The notes under the pieces are model-generated. The model was not told where the DNA came from and did not search any database. It was given only the letters and a program-made list of their open reading frames with translations. The position numbers and the translations under genes are program-made. A DNA stretch of 64,000 nucleotides from Epiperipatus broadwayi (lineage: Eukaryota > Onychophora > Udeonychophora > Euonychophora > Peripatidae), in NCBI GenBank assembly GCA_028023455.1, contig JAQFVV010006510.1, positions 246,001 through 310,000 on the forward strand, written 5' to 3'. Positions 38,400-48,560 of the stretch are shown piece by piece (the stretch's first letter is position 1; each line of letters begins with the position of its first letter).

Positions 38400-38760
38400 T
38401 GCAATGCAATGGCTACTGCAGTATAAACGAAATGAGCAAATGTTTTTACCTAGGCTTTTGAATAGACATAGACTTTTGTTCTCTTTGGTGGCTGCTTTCA
38501 GAGAGGATATTTCCATTATGAATGCTTACCAGCCGTCTGGGACTTTTCCTTGGTGAGTTTCCTGATTTTCACGATTATTACTATTGGAGACAATTAAATA
38601 CTGAAGAAGATTTTCTAAGTTGTTACATTGACATTATTCACGGGCAGATCTTGCTGTTTTCATCGGACTTTTTAGGCTGTGGAGAGGCACGAATTCCCAA
38701 AATGTTCTCAGCACTGCATTTTGTTTGTTAACTGACTCAATTAATTTCTGAACTGCACTA
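38400..38760 (+). other. Exon-like patch: microexon candidate 38502-38552 and overlapping ORF
   Basis: A pyrimidine-rich stretch ends in GGTGGCTGCTTTCAG at 38501, and a strong donor CCTTG|GTGAGT lies at 38552/38553. Together they delimit 51 nt (17 codons), open in two frames. Overlapping it is a 69-codon open frame (38522-38731) beginning MLTSRLGLFLGEF and containing YYYWRQLNTEEDFLS. The two interpretations exclude each other in part. No domain recognised, and this could be part of an old retroelement. Confidence 0.2.
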
Positions 38761-39432
38761 CTCAATTACTTTTGTGAACTGACTGTCTCAACTGATTGTC
38801 CGATAAATTATTCAGTATTTATACCAATGAAGTGTTTTCTTTTCAATATCCTCTGGCAAATATCTGTTGTCAGAATTCTTTATCAATTAATCCTTTGATA
38901 AACATGTTTTGGAAGATTGCTTAATTAGTAATAGCCATGCAATAAAATGTGTTGTTTTATTTTATTAATAACCATTGCCGTGTTTTTAATGATAATCTTC
39001 TTTTATTTCGCATACATTTTATTTATTTATAAATCGTACATATATACGCACATATATTTTTAATACAATGTACTATTTAGTTTTAACATTATTTTTTATT
39101 TAATTAAACTTGAATGAATAGAGATTTGTATGTTTTAACTTTTTTAAATTATATTTTTACGAATACTAATAAAAACTCTTTACTTCCTTTTATAACCCTT
39201 TAGTTTCATTTCTCAAACCAAGACTCCCCCTCCCCCCTTTTGATTAATTAATTGTAGCTTTTTTATTTCAAAAACTAATGCTAGAAAACTATTTAATTCT
39301 TATCTTTTTCGAAAACAAGCTGCAATAAACTCTTCAACATTTAATTTTATGTTTTTCTTTTATGAAAGATTACTTTAATAATAATTTTAGATAAAAATTA
39401 TATGTGCCTATATCAATATATATATATATATA
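38761..39432. other. No gene seen
   Basis: A+T-rich. Repeated short phrases (AACTGACTCAATTA, AACTGACTGTCTCAACTGA) at 38730-38800 look like a decayed repeat. Confidence 0.4.
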
Positions 39433-39660
39433 TATATATTGTACCGGTCAGTTTCGTCTGTTCATTCAACACGAGCTAGCATCTAGGCAAAAGCACCTCG
39501 AGTCCAGCCATGTGCGAGATACCTAGGTCAGGCACACTCATGAACTCTGCCCTATTTACCCATTTCCCAGCTCTGGCAACTTATGAGCAATGCTGCTGAT
39601 GATACACGGACCAATCCCATCTTTCCCAGCCGGCACTCACAAAGCGGAAACATAAAGACT
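39433..39660. other. Inverted copy of ACCGGTACAATATATA followed by a GC-richer patch
   Basis: TATATATTGTACCGGT at 39433-39448 mirrors 34405-34420. The next 200 bases are the least A+T-rich of the area (CACGAGCTAGC, CACCTCGAGTCCAGCC, CCCAGCCGGCACTCAC) and match nothing else in the window. They may be a fragment of a retroelement or unique DNA. Confidence 0.45.
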
Positions 39661-40420
39661 CTAACTGGAAGTGACTTATTTATAGATATATTATTATGAT
39701 TAGCGGAATTTTATCATCTAGTACCTTAAACCTTGCTATATAATATAACACATTATTATTATTCAATAAATGAAACAATGACTCTGATATTTTAAATGTA
39801 TGAAAGATTTATTAAATTAGCTTAATATAAATATGACAGAGTAATGGCGTTATCTGTCAACTATAAATTTCACGCTTTCTTTCCATTAAACCCTCTCACA
39901 GTAATACAAATCAAGCGTACTTATTTAAGTTACGCTGCAATGATAAATAACCAATAGTTTTGTTTATTGCGGCGATTTATATGTCAATAGTTAATACGAG
40001 AAATAAACATGATTTTTGATAGCATAAGAATAGGGCTGTTTCCAGTTATTAAGTATGACATTTAGTAAAAGATAGCACTTTACGATTATTGATTTTATGG
40101 TAATGACATTTGACAAGTAACTCAATATCTGCATTTGTGAAACAAATACGTGTGTGGGACATGAGAATGGTGTCGCAAAATGGCGCACCTTTGAATATTA
40201 ATAGAAAATATACAATTTGTGACTAACCATTTAGCAAAATCATAACAGTATGATTTAAGAGCATAGATAGGGTTTAACTAGAAGGAAAAGTGGAGGAGCG
40301 GTGCGTATATTACGGCGATTTGTTGAAATCCATTTTAGGATCGAAGAACGTGCTTCAAATTATGTGAACGAAGAAAGATGACTGACTTAACTGCAAACTT
40401 TAGGCAGAGTCGAGTCATAA
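39661..40420. other. No gene seen
   Basis: Mixed sequence, no recognised repeat or coding. A 65-codon minus-strand frame at 39991-40188 has no motif. Confidence 0.4.
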
Positions 40421-40421
40421 G

Positions 40422-40655
40422 ATGAAGAATGCACTTTATGAAGTTGCCATGGGCCAGAATGTTTCTTCCGGAGCAGTCCCCATGCAATCAGATATCTAGT
40501 GCCGAAGAAATCAAAAGGGATTACCAACCCTGTTCTTGGACATGGAGAGTAAGATCTGGGGTTCGGGTCTTACCGAGACCCCATGGAATGAAGCACAAAA
40601 AGATAGATATGAGAATCTATAGAAGGCCCGTATACACGCAACACTTAAATTGATA
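40422..40655 (+). pseudogene. Possible decayed coding segment (frame interrupted by two TAG codons)
   Basis: From the ATG at 40422 one frame reads MKNALYEVAMGQNVSSGAVP, then SDI, TAG, CRRNQKGLPTLFLDMESKIW, WNEAQKDRYENL, TAG, KARIHATLKLI and a TAA. The composition is protein-like over 77 codons, and both internal stops are TAG, one transition from CAG. I recognise no family. Alternatives: part of a spliced or decayed gene, an old transposon, or chance. A different open frame here (40429-40653) has a less natural composition. Confidence 0.25.
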
Positions 40656-41455
40656 TAATATACAAGTTTTAATACTAAGAAATGGAAATTTATTACCTAT
40701 CTGAATTAATAACTCTTCGTACTGGTATGATTTAAATTACTCAAATGGCCATGCAATAATTGAAATTAACGCTGATATTATAGATTAAAGAATGATAGAA
40801 TCCCCTCCCTGTTAATTACTTTTAAATGACAGATATCTATAACTTCCCACAACGTATAAATGGTAGAAATACTTGTTTTTTTTGAAGCGCTTTTGAAAAT
40901 ACATTATTTTATATATATATAAGACGAAGACGGGGGATAAATATTTAAAGGAAATATTAACTAATTCATATCAATACGTCAAAGATTTGATACATTTGCA
41001 CTATTCTTACTCAATAATAAAAAAAAAAAACATTTCTAAGAAAAAAAATTTGTCTTCTGTTTTTAAGTAATAGAATACGAGAAGAATTATTTGACTCTCT
41101 TTTATTTTTCTCTCCCAAACTGGCAAGCATTTATTGCTATTTAATAACAAACTTATTTTACTAAAACAAATCATTTTCCCCCCCAATGAAAGCTTGCGAA
41201 TTTGGGATAGCCATTGACATATTATTCAACATATAAAGTAATCATGGAAATTAATAAAATATTGCCGCATAGAAACAAAATTAAGAAATAATAATTATTT
41301 AAATAGGGTTTAATGGTTGGAAAGATTAATGGAGAGTTATATAAAGAGATTGAAATATATTTAAATCATAAGGTAAAAGTTTACAAAGTATTTACAAGAA
41401 TTAATTATTAAACACTATATTTAGAGAAGAGGAGAATGACTTGATATGAAATTTG
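40656..41455. other. No gene seen
   Basis: A+T-rich; nothing recognised. Confidence 0.5.
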
Positions 41456-41700
41456 GCAGCAACTCGAAATGATTACCTTGGTATAATCTCGGGCGGTTTC
41501 TTTGGTGGTGTTTGAATTTCCTTCGGTGACTAGATCTAGTTTAAAGGGCATGACTGTTCAGGCAGGTATTAAGTTCATTGTTCATAAATCAGGTACATCT
41601 TTATCGGGCTCCTTGAGTATGGGTCTCAGGAGAGACCATCTCCGAATGGAGAAGAAGGGTGGAAGTTCCTTAGCCTCGGTACATTGAAGTTTTTACAGGT
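41456..41700. other. Higher-GC patch with a 61-codon open frame, unassigned
   Basis: Frame 41502-41687 on the plus strand starts MVVFEFPSVTRSSL and is rich in Ser, Gly and Lys. No motif. Same kind of composition island as 32.3-33.8 and 40.4 kb; whether these belong together is unknown. Confidence 0.25.
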
Positions 41701-42349
41701 CAAAAAAAAACTAACGTGGATTTTATCTGCCACTCCTTTCCTTCACTTTCTAATCACCTTTTTCGGTCAAAAATAGCTCGTTTTATCTCTATGCCAAGGT
41801 ATTCAAAGAATGTCTTTTTTTTATCTCTTCCAGCTAATGAAAATCTCCACTTTTAACTTAACAAAAATTTTGTGTATTGTTTGGAAGACGCAATTAGATA
41901 AGGTGCATCGAAATAGATTTGACAAAACATGTTTATGACAAAAAGTAACTCAATTATTTTAACTTCTACTTTTAACTTTAGGGAAATGTTTAATTAAAAC
42001 ATTTTTTTAAATCAAGATTAAGTTTCCCTCCTTTAATTATTTGAACAATCACTAATTGCGACTTCCCTCTTGGAATTAAAAAAAAGAAGTAGACTTTGAT
42101 AAAACAAAATAATTTAAAACACAAAATCTGATAGATCGAATTTCCCGAAATATTTTGAATTAGTATTTTTTTCTAGCAATTATTCTTCCATGACCTATTG
42201 CCTATACGTACTCACTACGCACATATTCTAATTAAACATAATATATTTTTATTTACATGTTTAAGTTCAGATACTTACATAAATATCGACGTTATTGATT
42301 ATTTTAAATATAAAAAAAAACTGTTAGTGAGTAAGAATATATACGCACG

Positions 42350-42430
42350 AGTAGGGTTCGAACTAGGTTTGGCAATGGAAGATTTGAGGTGGCTGTGAAG
42401 CGCAATCTGAGTCTCAGATTCCGCTTCAAT
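42350..42430. repeat. tRNA B-box-like sequence and a strong hairpin
   Basis: GGGTTCGAACTAGG at about 42353-42366 resembles a tRNA B box. GAAGCG...CGCTTC with AATCTGAG...CTCAGATT inside gives an almost perfect 31-nt hairpin at 42397-42427 with a one-base loop and one internal mismatch. It could be the decayed end of a SINE or a foldback scar. Confidence 0.5.
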
Positions 42431-42952
42431 ATATATATATATATATAATGAAACTTAAATATATTCCAAACAACAGTAAACAATTTATAATATAATAAAA
42501 ATAAAAACTCATAAAGAAATATTTTTGATTATATTCATAATCTTTATCAACTCAACTTTCAAAATGGTAATCCTTGTCAGCTTTAACTGAATTTCGGCAA
42601 CTTTCATGAATCAACTTCTGGCTTTGTTTCTGCCATTCTTTAATTACCCAGAAACATTCCATAATGATAATAAATTCAATATATAAATGTAAAATATAAT
42701 ACCTGTTATAATATATATATATATATATAAATATAATACCTGTTATAATATATATATATATATATAGTTTAAATTTTTTGTAGCGCTTTTGATTACATGG
42801 TAATCCTTGTAAGCTTTAACTGAATTTTGGCAACTTTCACAAATCAACTTCTTGCTTTGTCTCCACCATTTATTAATTAACCAGAATTTACTCAAGAATG
42901 AAAATTCGATAATGATAATAAATTCAATATATAAATGTATAATACAATACCC

Positions 42953-43000
<48 letters not shown>

Positions 43001-43239
43001 CAGCAAATGCAATATTATAGTTTAAATTCTTTTGTAGCACTTTTGATTACATGGTAATCCCTATTAGCTTTAACTAAATTTTGGCAATTTTTACGAATCA
43101 ACTTCTTGCTTTGTTTCTGCCATTCTTTAATTAACAGAATTTACTCAAGAATGGAAATTCCATAATGATAATAAATCAATATATGAATGTAAAATACAAC
43201 AAAGCAAGAAGTTGATTTGTGAAAGTTGCTAAAATTCAG

Positions 43240-43288
43240 TTAAAGCTGATGAGGATTACCACATAATCGAAAGCACTACAAAAGAATT
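43240..43288 (+). ncRNA. Hammerhead-like motif in inverted W unit
   Basis: Core CTGATGA (43246-43252), one extra G, stem II GAUUA...UAAUC (43254-43258 with 43264-43268), GAAA (43269-43272), stem III AG-CA-CU, cleavage dinucleotide UA ending at 43278. The minus strands of the other three units (about 42548-42600, 42786-42830, 43027-43078) keep the hairpin, with GUAAUC pairing GAUUAC, but have decayed cores. One unit keeps a fully palindromic AGCGCU in place of AGCACU. Stem I next to the core is weak; a distal AAAUUC/GAAUUU pairing is possible. Confidence 0.4.
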
Positions 43289-43343
43289 TAAACTATAATA
43301 TTGCATTTACTGTTAATTTATATATATATATTTTATAACGGGT

Positions 43344-43390
43344 ATTGTACTGATGAGAGCCAATTAGCTTGAAACCATAGTTTAAAGGTT
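43344..43390 (+). ncRNA. Hammerhead-like motif at the W array end
   Basis: Core CTGATGA (43350-43356), stem II GAGC...GCUU (43357-43360 with 43367-43370; the first pair is G-U), GAAA (43371-43374), stem III AC-CAUA-GU, cleavage dinucleotide UU (43381-43382), then TAAAG, pairing with TTGTA at four of five positions (one mismatch). This copy has the most regular stem II next to the core in the window. Confidence 0.5.
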
Positions 43391-43538
43391 GGAGACAATT
43401 TGAAAGAGATATTGAATTTTCGATTCTCTCTTGGCATTTTTTGTAAACAGGCTTGAGTGAGCTATTGGTAAAGCTCCATCTGTGATCATAAAATGCAAGC
43501 TATAGGCAGGTTAAAAAATTTTTAACTTGTTTTTGTTT

Positions 43539-43585
<47 letters not shown>

Positions 43586-43587
<2 letters not shown>

Positions 43588-46300
43588 CTAAGTTTGATAT
43601 AAATAAAAAATATTATATTCTACTATGAGGTGGAAATAATATTTAAAATGGAGTAAAGAAATATTTTGGCCATTTTTTCTAAAATGATACAAAATAATAA
43701 GATGATGGCATTTAATGATTGATGTTAAAACTGTTAGTACTTTGTTTTAAAAAAAATGAAAAGATAATGAATTGTGATGAGATATCTAGAAAAAAAAGTT
43801 CAATAAAGCAATGATATTTTGGCTTCAAAGATTTTGAAAGTTTTTGGTAATGAATGAATCCAAGAAGTTGTAACATTGGAATTTAAAGATACATCTATTT
43901 TTCCAGTTTATTAGAAATGAAAGTCATAGAAATGAGTTTGATTATTACTATCTAATACAAAACCTATAAATGTTTTATTCAATACGATAATATTTAATCA
44001 TAAATGGTTCATTGAGAATTTAGAAAATCAAAACGTTTTATATAGACATTGTTTCTGATTTTTTTTTTTTTTTTACTATGGAAATTGCAAAAAAGAACAT
44101 CATGATAAAAGATGTGATTAATATGCTATTTTTAATTAAGTTGCTTAAAACTTTGGATCTAACTAATCAAACAAGTTTAGTCAAGATATTAATCATAGTT
44201 TGTTATGAGCTAAATAATTGTTATTGCTTGTAGAAACTTTTCAACATTTGGAATGAAAACTAATAAATTTGGATTTTATGTTAATGATCATTGGAATAAT
44301 TTTTAAATAGCTTTCTTAAATATTTACTCATTAAGATGTAATATAGGTTTCCGAATAAAATATTTACTTTAAATTAATTGAAAATAAAACCATTATCTTA
44401 CTTATGTCTAAATATTTAGCCATCCAATTATTGACCAACATCATATTTTTAATCGTTGTAATGTACCCTGTAAACATTTTGCTTTATAAACAAATGTTAC
44501 AAAAAAAACTTGAGTCCTTCATCCGCTAATAATAAATAATAATAAAAAATTCCAGCAAACTTTAACTTACAAATGTCAAACAATTTAAATAAATTGAGTA
44601 ACGTTTTACCTAGAGAAATGATTTTGTAAATTATGTTACAACATAGACTTCACTTAAAATATAGAGGATTTCATCGTACTGTAAATAAATATACATTTAT
44701 AAAAATATAATCTTTTTGCTTTTCTTTTCTAAAATTTTTATTTGTTGTAATTGATTTCAATTTCACGCTGAAAGTCTGAGTTCGAAGCCCGCATATATTA
44801 CATATATAAATGCAGGTGTTAAGTCTGCACAATGTACTAATAACAATTATAATTTTTAATTCTTACTAATTTTTCTCATAAATATGATTCATTGTGTTTG
44901 CAGTTTTATACATAAGTGTTAATCTTTTATGACAGAAACATTTCAATTATAAACAACACTGTAAGTTAAATGTACAATATAAATTGTGTACAATAAATAT
45001 AAATACATAAAAGCATTCTAAAAAAATAAATAAGATTATATTAAAATAGTTAAAATATTATTCAAAGTAGAACTCCCTAAAATACATTTTTATTTTTTAT
45101 GACATTTTAAAATTTATAATAACAATATTATTTAACCACTTTGTTATAAAGTAAATGTTCTATCAATTTCTTAATTATTTTTTATATTCTTGCATTTTTA
45201 AAAAATTCTTAATTATCTTATAAATATTGTAAAATGATTATCTTATTTACTTCCTTATCATTATTTTACTCTGTAGCTATCAAAAAAGAGAAGTGATATC
45301 ATATGAAAAATTGTATTTTGTTTCTCCATAATTCACAATTTTAGGGGGCTTATGCAACATTTCCTGAAAATTATGGTCAATAACTTGCTTAATTCATTTT
45401 GTTCATTACATTGGGAAATAACAACATAAATGGTAATATTCCACTTTCATTTTCTAGTTTCAGGTCTCTTATCTATGTGGCCAAAATAAACCATGTTATA
45501 TATTCTTATTAGCATGGATACTCTCTTGAAGATTTTAAGTTTTTTCTAAAATAGACACAACAATTCTTAAGCCAGTAAAAAGACTTAAAAACATTCTCTA
45601 ATAGTACCTAATCTCAAATAATTCCACACCTTCTTAAATCTCATGAACATTCAAGATTCAGTCTCATAAGTGACAATTGAAAAAAAATCAGACAAAATGA
45701 TCAATTTTAATTTGGTGGCTCTTGTAATATTTTGATCTATCCATATTTTAGATAGTTTTAATATTACAATTCTCCTGAACATTTGCTAACCATGTTGGCA
45801 ATTTATAAAACCCAGTTATTTAAATTTCTCTAAGTTGTGAGACTTAATTTGGAGACAATTGTTATTGGTAAAATATTTCTTAAGCTATACTCATCATCAA
45901 CATCATCATTTAAGATCAGTGCAAACCATCCATGTGAGGCACTTTACCATATTCACATTGAAATAAGAAGCATATCAAAAGTGTCAAAATAAATTATGTA
46001 CAATAAAAATATCCACAATTGTTTATCACTATTTATCAAAATTATGACTTTATAATTATTAATTTATTGATTGCAAAATAAAGAAAAGAATAATTATTTA
46101 TTTATATAATGCAATATTAGATTTACATGTACATACATTTTTTTAAAAGTATTCATTATAATAGCTCCTATCTACTTAACTGTAATTTAGATAGTGTTTG
46201 ATAAAACATGGTTCATCATTATCTGCAGAATTATTTATAGTTATTATCACTGAAAGTTTTCTTGTTCTAAGATGGAATTTAAATTAACAGTATGGAGTTG
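43586..46300. other. No gene seen
   Basis: A+T-rich DNA; a T run at 44060-44073. At 44770-44800 a phrase AGTCTGAGTTCGAAGCCC resembles a B box without an A box. Nothing else recognised. Confidence 0.45.
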
Positions 46301-46494
46301 ATATATTGAATATTATAAATTGAATATTAATAAAATCTCTCTTTTGCCATAGAACTATGAAATTCATTGTTTTTCTGAAGGTTTGTGATGATGGTGTTCT
46401 AGCTGTATTTTTATATTGGACTATTTCCATCATCTAATATGTGTGTTGAATGTCTTTAGAAAAGTTTAATTTTTAGTTAAATATTCCAAATGCA

Positions 46495-46645
46495 TTCAAC
46501 TGTTAGTAATATCACAGCAAACAGGTTAGTATATGCACCAACTGTTAGTAATATCACAGCAAACAAATGTTAATAATATCACAGCAAACAGGTTAGTATA
46601 TGCACTAACTGTTAGTAATATCACAGCAAACGGGTTAGTATATGC
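46495..46645. repeat. Short tandem repeat inside the PLE-type tail
   Basis: Units made of ACTGTTAGTAATATCACAGC, AAACAGG and TTAGTATATGCAC are repeated about three times with one shortened unit (ATGTTAATAATATCACAGC). The same repeats are present at 60130-60310. Confidence 0.8.
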
Positions 46646-46695
46646 ACAACGTTTCGAGAGGTATTTTTCTCCCCTCTTCTTCAGGTGTTGCTGGC
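46641..46695 (-). ncRNA. Hammerhead-like motif in the PLE-type terminal repeat
   Basis: Minus strand: CAACAC, CTGAAGA (46684-46678), a hairpin AGAGG...CCUCU, C, GAAA (46655-46652), palindromic ACGU, H17 = U, then GUG pairing with CAC. Position 7 is A, which is allowed. An unpaired base lies beside stem II. The copy at 62004-62050 changes the hairpin to GAGU/ACUC, still paired. Confidence 0.4.
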
Positions 46696-47155
46696 CTGAC
46701 CAGTGACAGTACTAGCATGGGATTCGAACCTGGGTCCTTAGATTCTTGATTATTGAAATTTAAGGTAACGCTCTAACCAAGTACTACTATCAAATAAAAG
46801 CAAGCACAAATGAGAAATTCTGCATGAGGCAAATATTAATCTAGTACCCACTAAATTGTTAAAAACCATAATTCACAGACATAACAAGCTTGAAGATTTT
46901 ATTACTAATAATATATTTTGAAAAAAAGAAAGATTTAGTTTTACTAAGAAATTTCATATGTATACATAATGGAAAATCAATTCTTTTTCTTGTTTAGATT
47001 AGGACTCTATAACAGACAATCATATTTCTAAAAATGACATTTAAAAAACAATATATAATTAATATTTGTTTCCCATATATCTTCCTCAGAGATTTTTATT
47101 TCTTTTAATATTAAAGAAAAATATGTGCAAAATTTTTGTATACATAAAATTGTTG

Positions 47156-47290
47156 AGAAAGTAATTGATTTTTTTTCCTCATGCATCATAACATCAGCCA
47201 GGACATGGACCGCTAACCCGGGACAACTGCTTGTAAAGCAGCTGTTGCTGACCTCTCAACCACCAATGCTTGACAGAAAGTAATTGATTT
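47156..47290 (-). mobile_element. tRNA-derived SINE with 16-bp target-site duplication
   Basis: Same family as 25.74 kb. On the minus strand it starts TGTCAAGCATTGGTGGTTGA (47274 downward), keeps the class II tRNA-like GGTTGAGAGGTCAGC and ...ACAAGCAGTTGTCC, and ends ATGTTATGATGCATGAGG plus an A run. AGAAAGTAATTGATTT stands at both ends (47156-47171 and 47275-47290). The B box has decayed (GGGTTAGCGG). The body is slightly longer than the 25.7-kb copy. Confidence 0.85.
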
Positions 47291-47974
47291 CAATAAGAAA
47301 AAGGTTCATGTTCATGCTATACAGTTTTGGCAAAAAGATAGGAAGACCAATTTAGTTGTTGTTTTACAAATATATAAATGACTTAATGAGTTTAAATCAC
47401 ATAATTTTTATTTATTCTTAGGCATTAAATGTCATATAAATAAAAAATTCTAAAAAGTTGATAACAAAAATATAATATAATTAATTTCAGACAAAATTGT
47501 TCAATATCACAAATCCTATTTATCTTCATTGACGAATATAAACTATTAAAACAAAATGAAGCATAAAAATTAGATCCAATCTTTTATTGATAATCAATTA
47601 AACAAATATGAAAGATTAAATAACTTTCAGTTAGAGCGTTTCACTTTGTTAATCTTAATGTAGACAATCTTAAGATTAGTTGTCAGAGCTTTATAAACAA
47701 TCTACAGAAGTCAGTATTAAATAATTAAAGTTTTCTATAAAGTAGTTTATCAATTTTAAATATTTAGCTAATAATTTTTCATGGAATCATGAATATTTAT
47801 TGATTTTGATTTAAACATTAATTGTTATTTTAATTATAAATACTACTGTTACAAAACTTACAATTAACTTTAAAATGTTTGAAGCAAATTCGTAAATTTA
47901 AACTTAAATTTGAGATAAAACCAAATTAAATAGACAATATATACAAAAAATTAGAAAAAAAATACTTATTACAA
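47291..47974. other. No gene seen
   Basis: A+T-rich; nothing recognised. Confidence 0.5.
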
Positions 47975-48190
47975 TGACTTTTAAGACACCCATAAATATC
48001 ACATGATCACCATCTCTTTTACTAGGCTCCTCACTGATGAAGGCCACAAGCCAAATACTAGTCGGGGATATTGGATGAGTAGGCACTACATAGGGATTTT
48101 ATGCACAAGCCTTCTGGCATTCATTGATTACTCTGGTTGACACAGGGTGGCACTACTGTATGGAGAGTTTTGCCTTGTTTGACTTTTAAG
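47975..48190 (-). repeat. Family R fragment
   Basis: Opposite in orientation to the dimer at 26.8 kb. It has CATAAATATCACATGATCACC, then the hammerhead-like block, then GGATGAGTAGGCACTA, AAGCCTTCTGGCAT and GAGAGTTTTGCC. The middle of the unit, between CATCACATGATCACC and the core, is missing, so it is an internal deletion or a recombinant. Confidence 0.75.
48028..48070 (+). ncRNA. Hammerhead-like motif, R copy 3 (GAAA lost)
   Basis: GCTCCTCA, CTGATGA (48034-48040), stem II GGC-CACAA-GCC, then AAATACTAGTCGGGG where GAAACTAGTCTGGGG is expected. Stem I CCTCA and the ACUAGUC block are kept; the GAAA box is altered, so it is predicted inactive. Confidence 0.4.
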
Positions 48191-48339
48191 ATATTTGAAA
48201 ATGAATTCCATTTCACATTATCAGTTATTTCATTTCATAGATTTACTAGTATATTAACATAAAAATGAAATTGAAATTCTGTAACTACATCAAGGAAAAA
48301 TAAAACTTAATAGATAAATAAACAATGAGGATTGCCAAT

Positions 48340-48560
48340 TCCTCAACAAGCTTTGTGATAAATGCTTAGCCAGAGTCAGCATTTAAATATCTCTGTCAAA
48401 CCCCCCCCCCCCAATAAAACAAAACTCTGACTATGGTTTCATGCTTTGGTACTTCTTAGGGGGTTGGGGGGGTGGTTTCTGACAGAGATATTTTAAATGC
48501 TGGCTCTGGCTAAGCATTTATCACAAAGCTTGTTGAGGAATTGGTAATCCTCATTGTTTA
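48340..48560. repeat. Foldback with C-run and G-run at the loop edges
   Basis: The left arm (about 48327-48412) and right arm (about 48461-48560) are close reverse complements: AACAATGAGGATT..., CAACAAGCTTTGTGATAAATG, GAGTCAGCATTTAAATATCTC. The arms meet at a run of about 12 C on the left and G-rich GGGGGTTGGGGGGGTGG on the right, enclosing a 45-base loop. Confidence 0.8.

Larger units (their letters stand above)
42431..43545. repeat. Family W array (about 253-bp units, last one inverted)
   Basis: Plus-orientation units near 42540-42765, 42766-43018 and 43019-43195 share GTAGCGCTTTTGATTAC, ATGGTAATCC, AGCTTTAACTGAATTTTGGC and AATCAACTTCTTGCTTTG, each with its own (TA)n. At 43196 the array switches strand (CAAAGCAAGAAGTTGATTTG...). 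It then continues into a unit end (43335-43545) that finishes TTTAACTTGTTTTTGTTTAT, like the end of family U, and a (TA)n tract to 43585. The period between two units is about 253 bp. Non-coding. Confidence 0.75.
46370..46800 (-). mobile_element. PLE-type terminal repeat / tRNA-headed SINE, solo copy
   Basis: Minus strand: a degraded A box near 46785-46770, a good B box GGTTCGAATC (46730-46721), then GTCACTGGTCAGGCCAGCAAC, a CTGAAGA-hairpin-GAAAC module, then a tail with GTTAGTATATGCA...TTTGGAATATTTAACTAAA and ...AATAGTCCAATATAAAAAT. The same order follows the PLE endonuclease remnants at 16.2-16.5 and 61.9-62.2 kb, so this is either a PLE terminal repeat left alone or a SINE that shares it. 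Family assignment is by these internal comparisons. Confidence 0.7.

Noticed and set aside
39586-39620. CTGATGATACACGG on the plus strand
   Set aside because: No hairpin followed by GAAA.
46495-46645. CRISPR-like array of short repeats
   Set aside because: Imperfect tandem repeat of the element's own tail, no unique spacers, eukaryotic context.
47066-47095. CTGAGGA...GGGAAAC on the minus strand
   Set aside because: Core words present, but the stretch between them does not form a stem.
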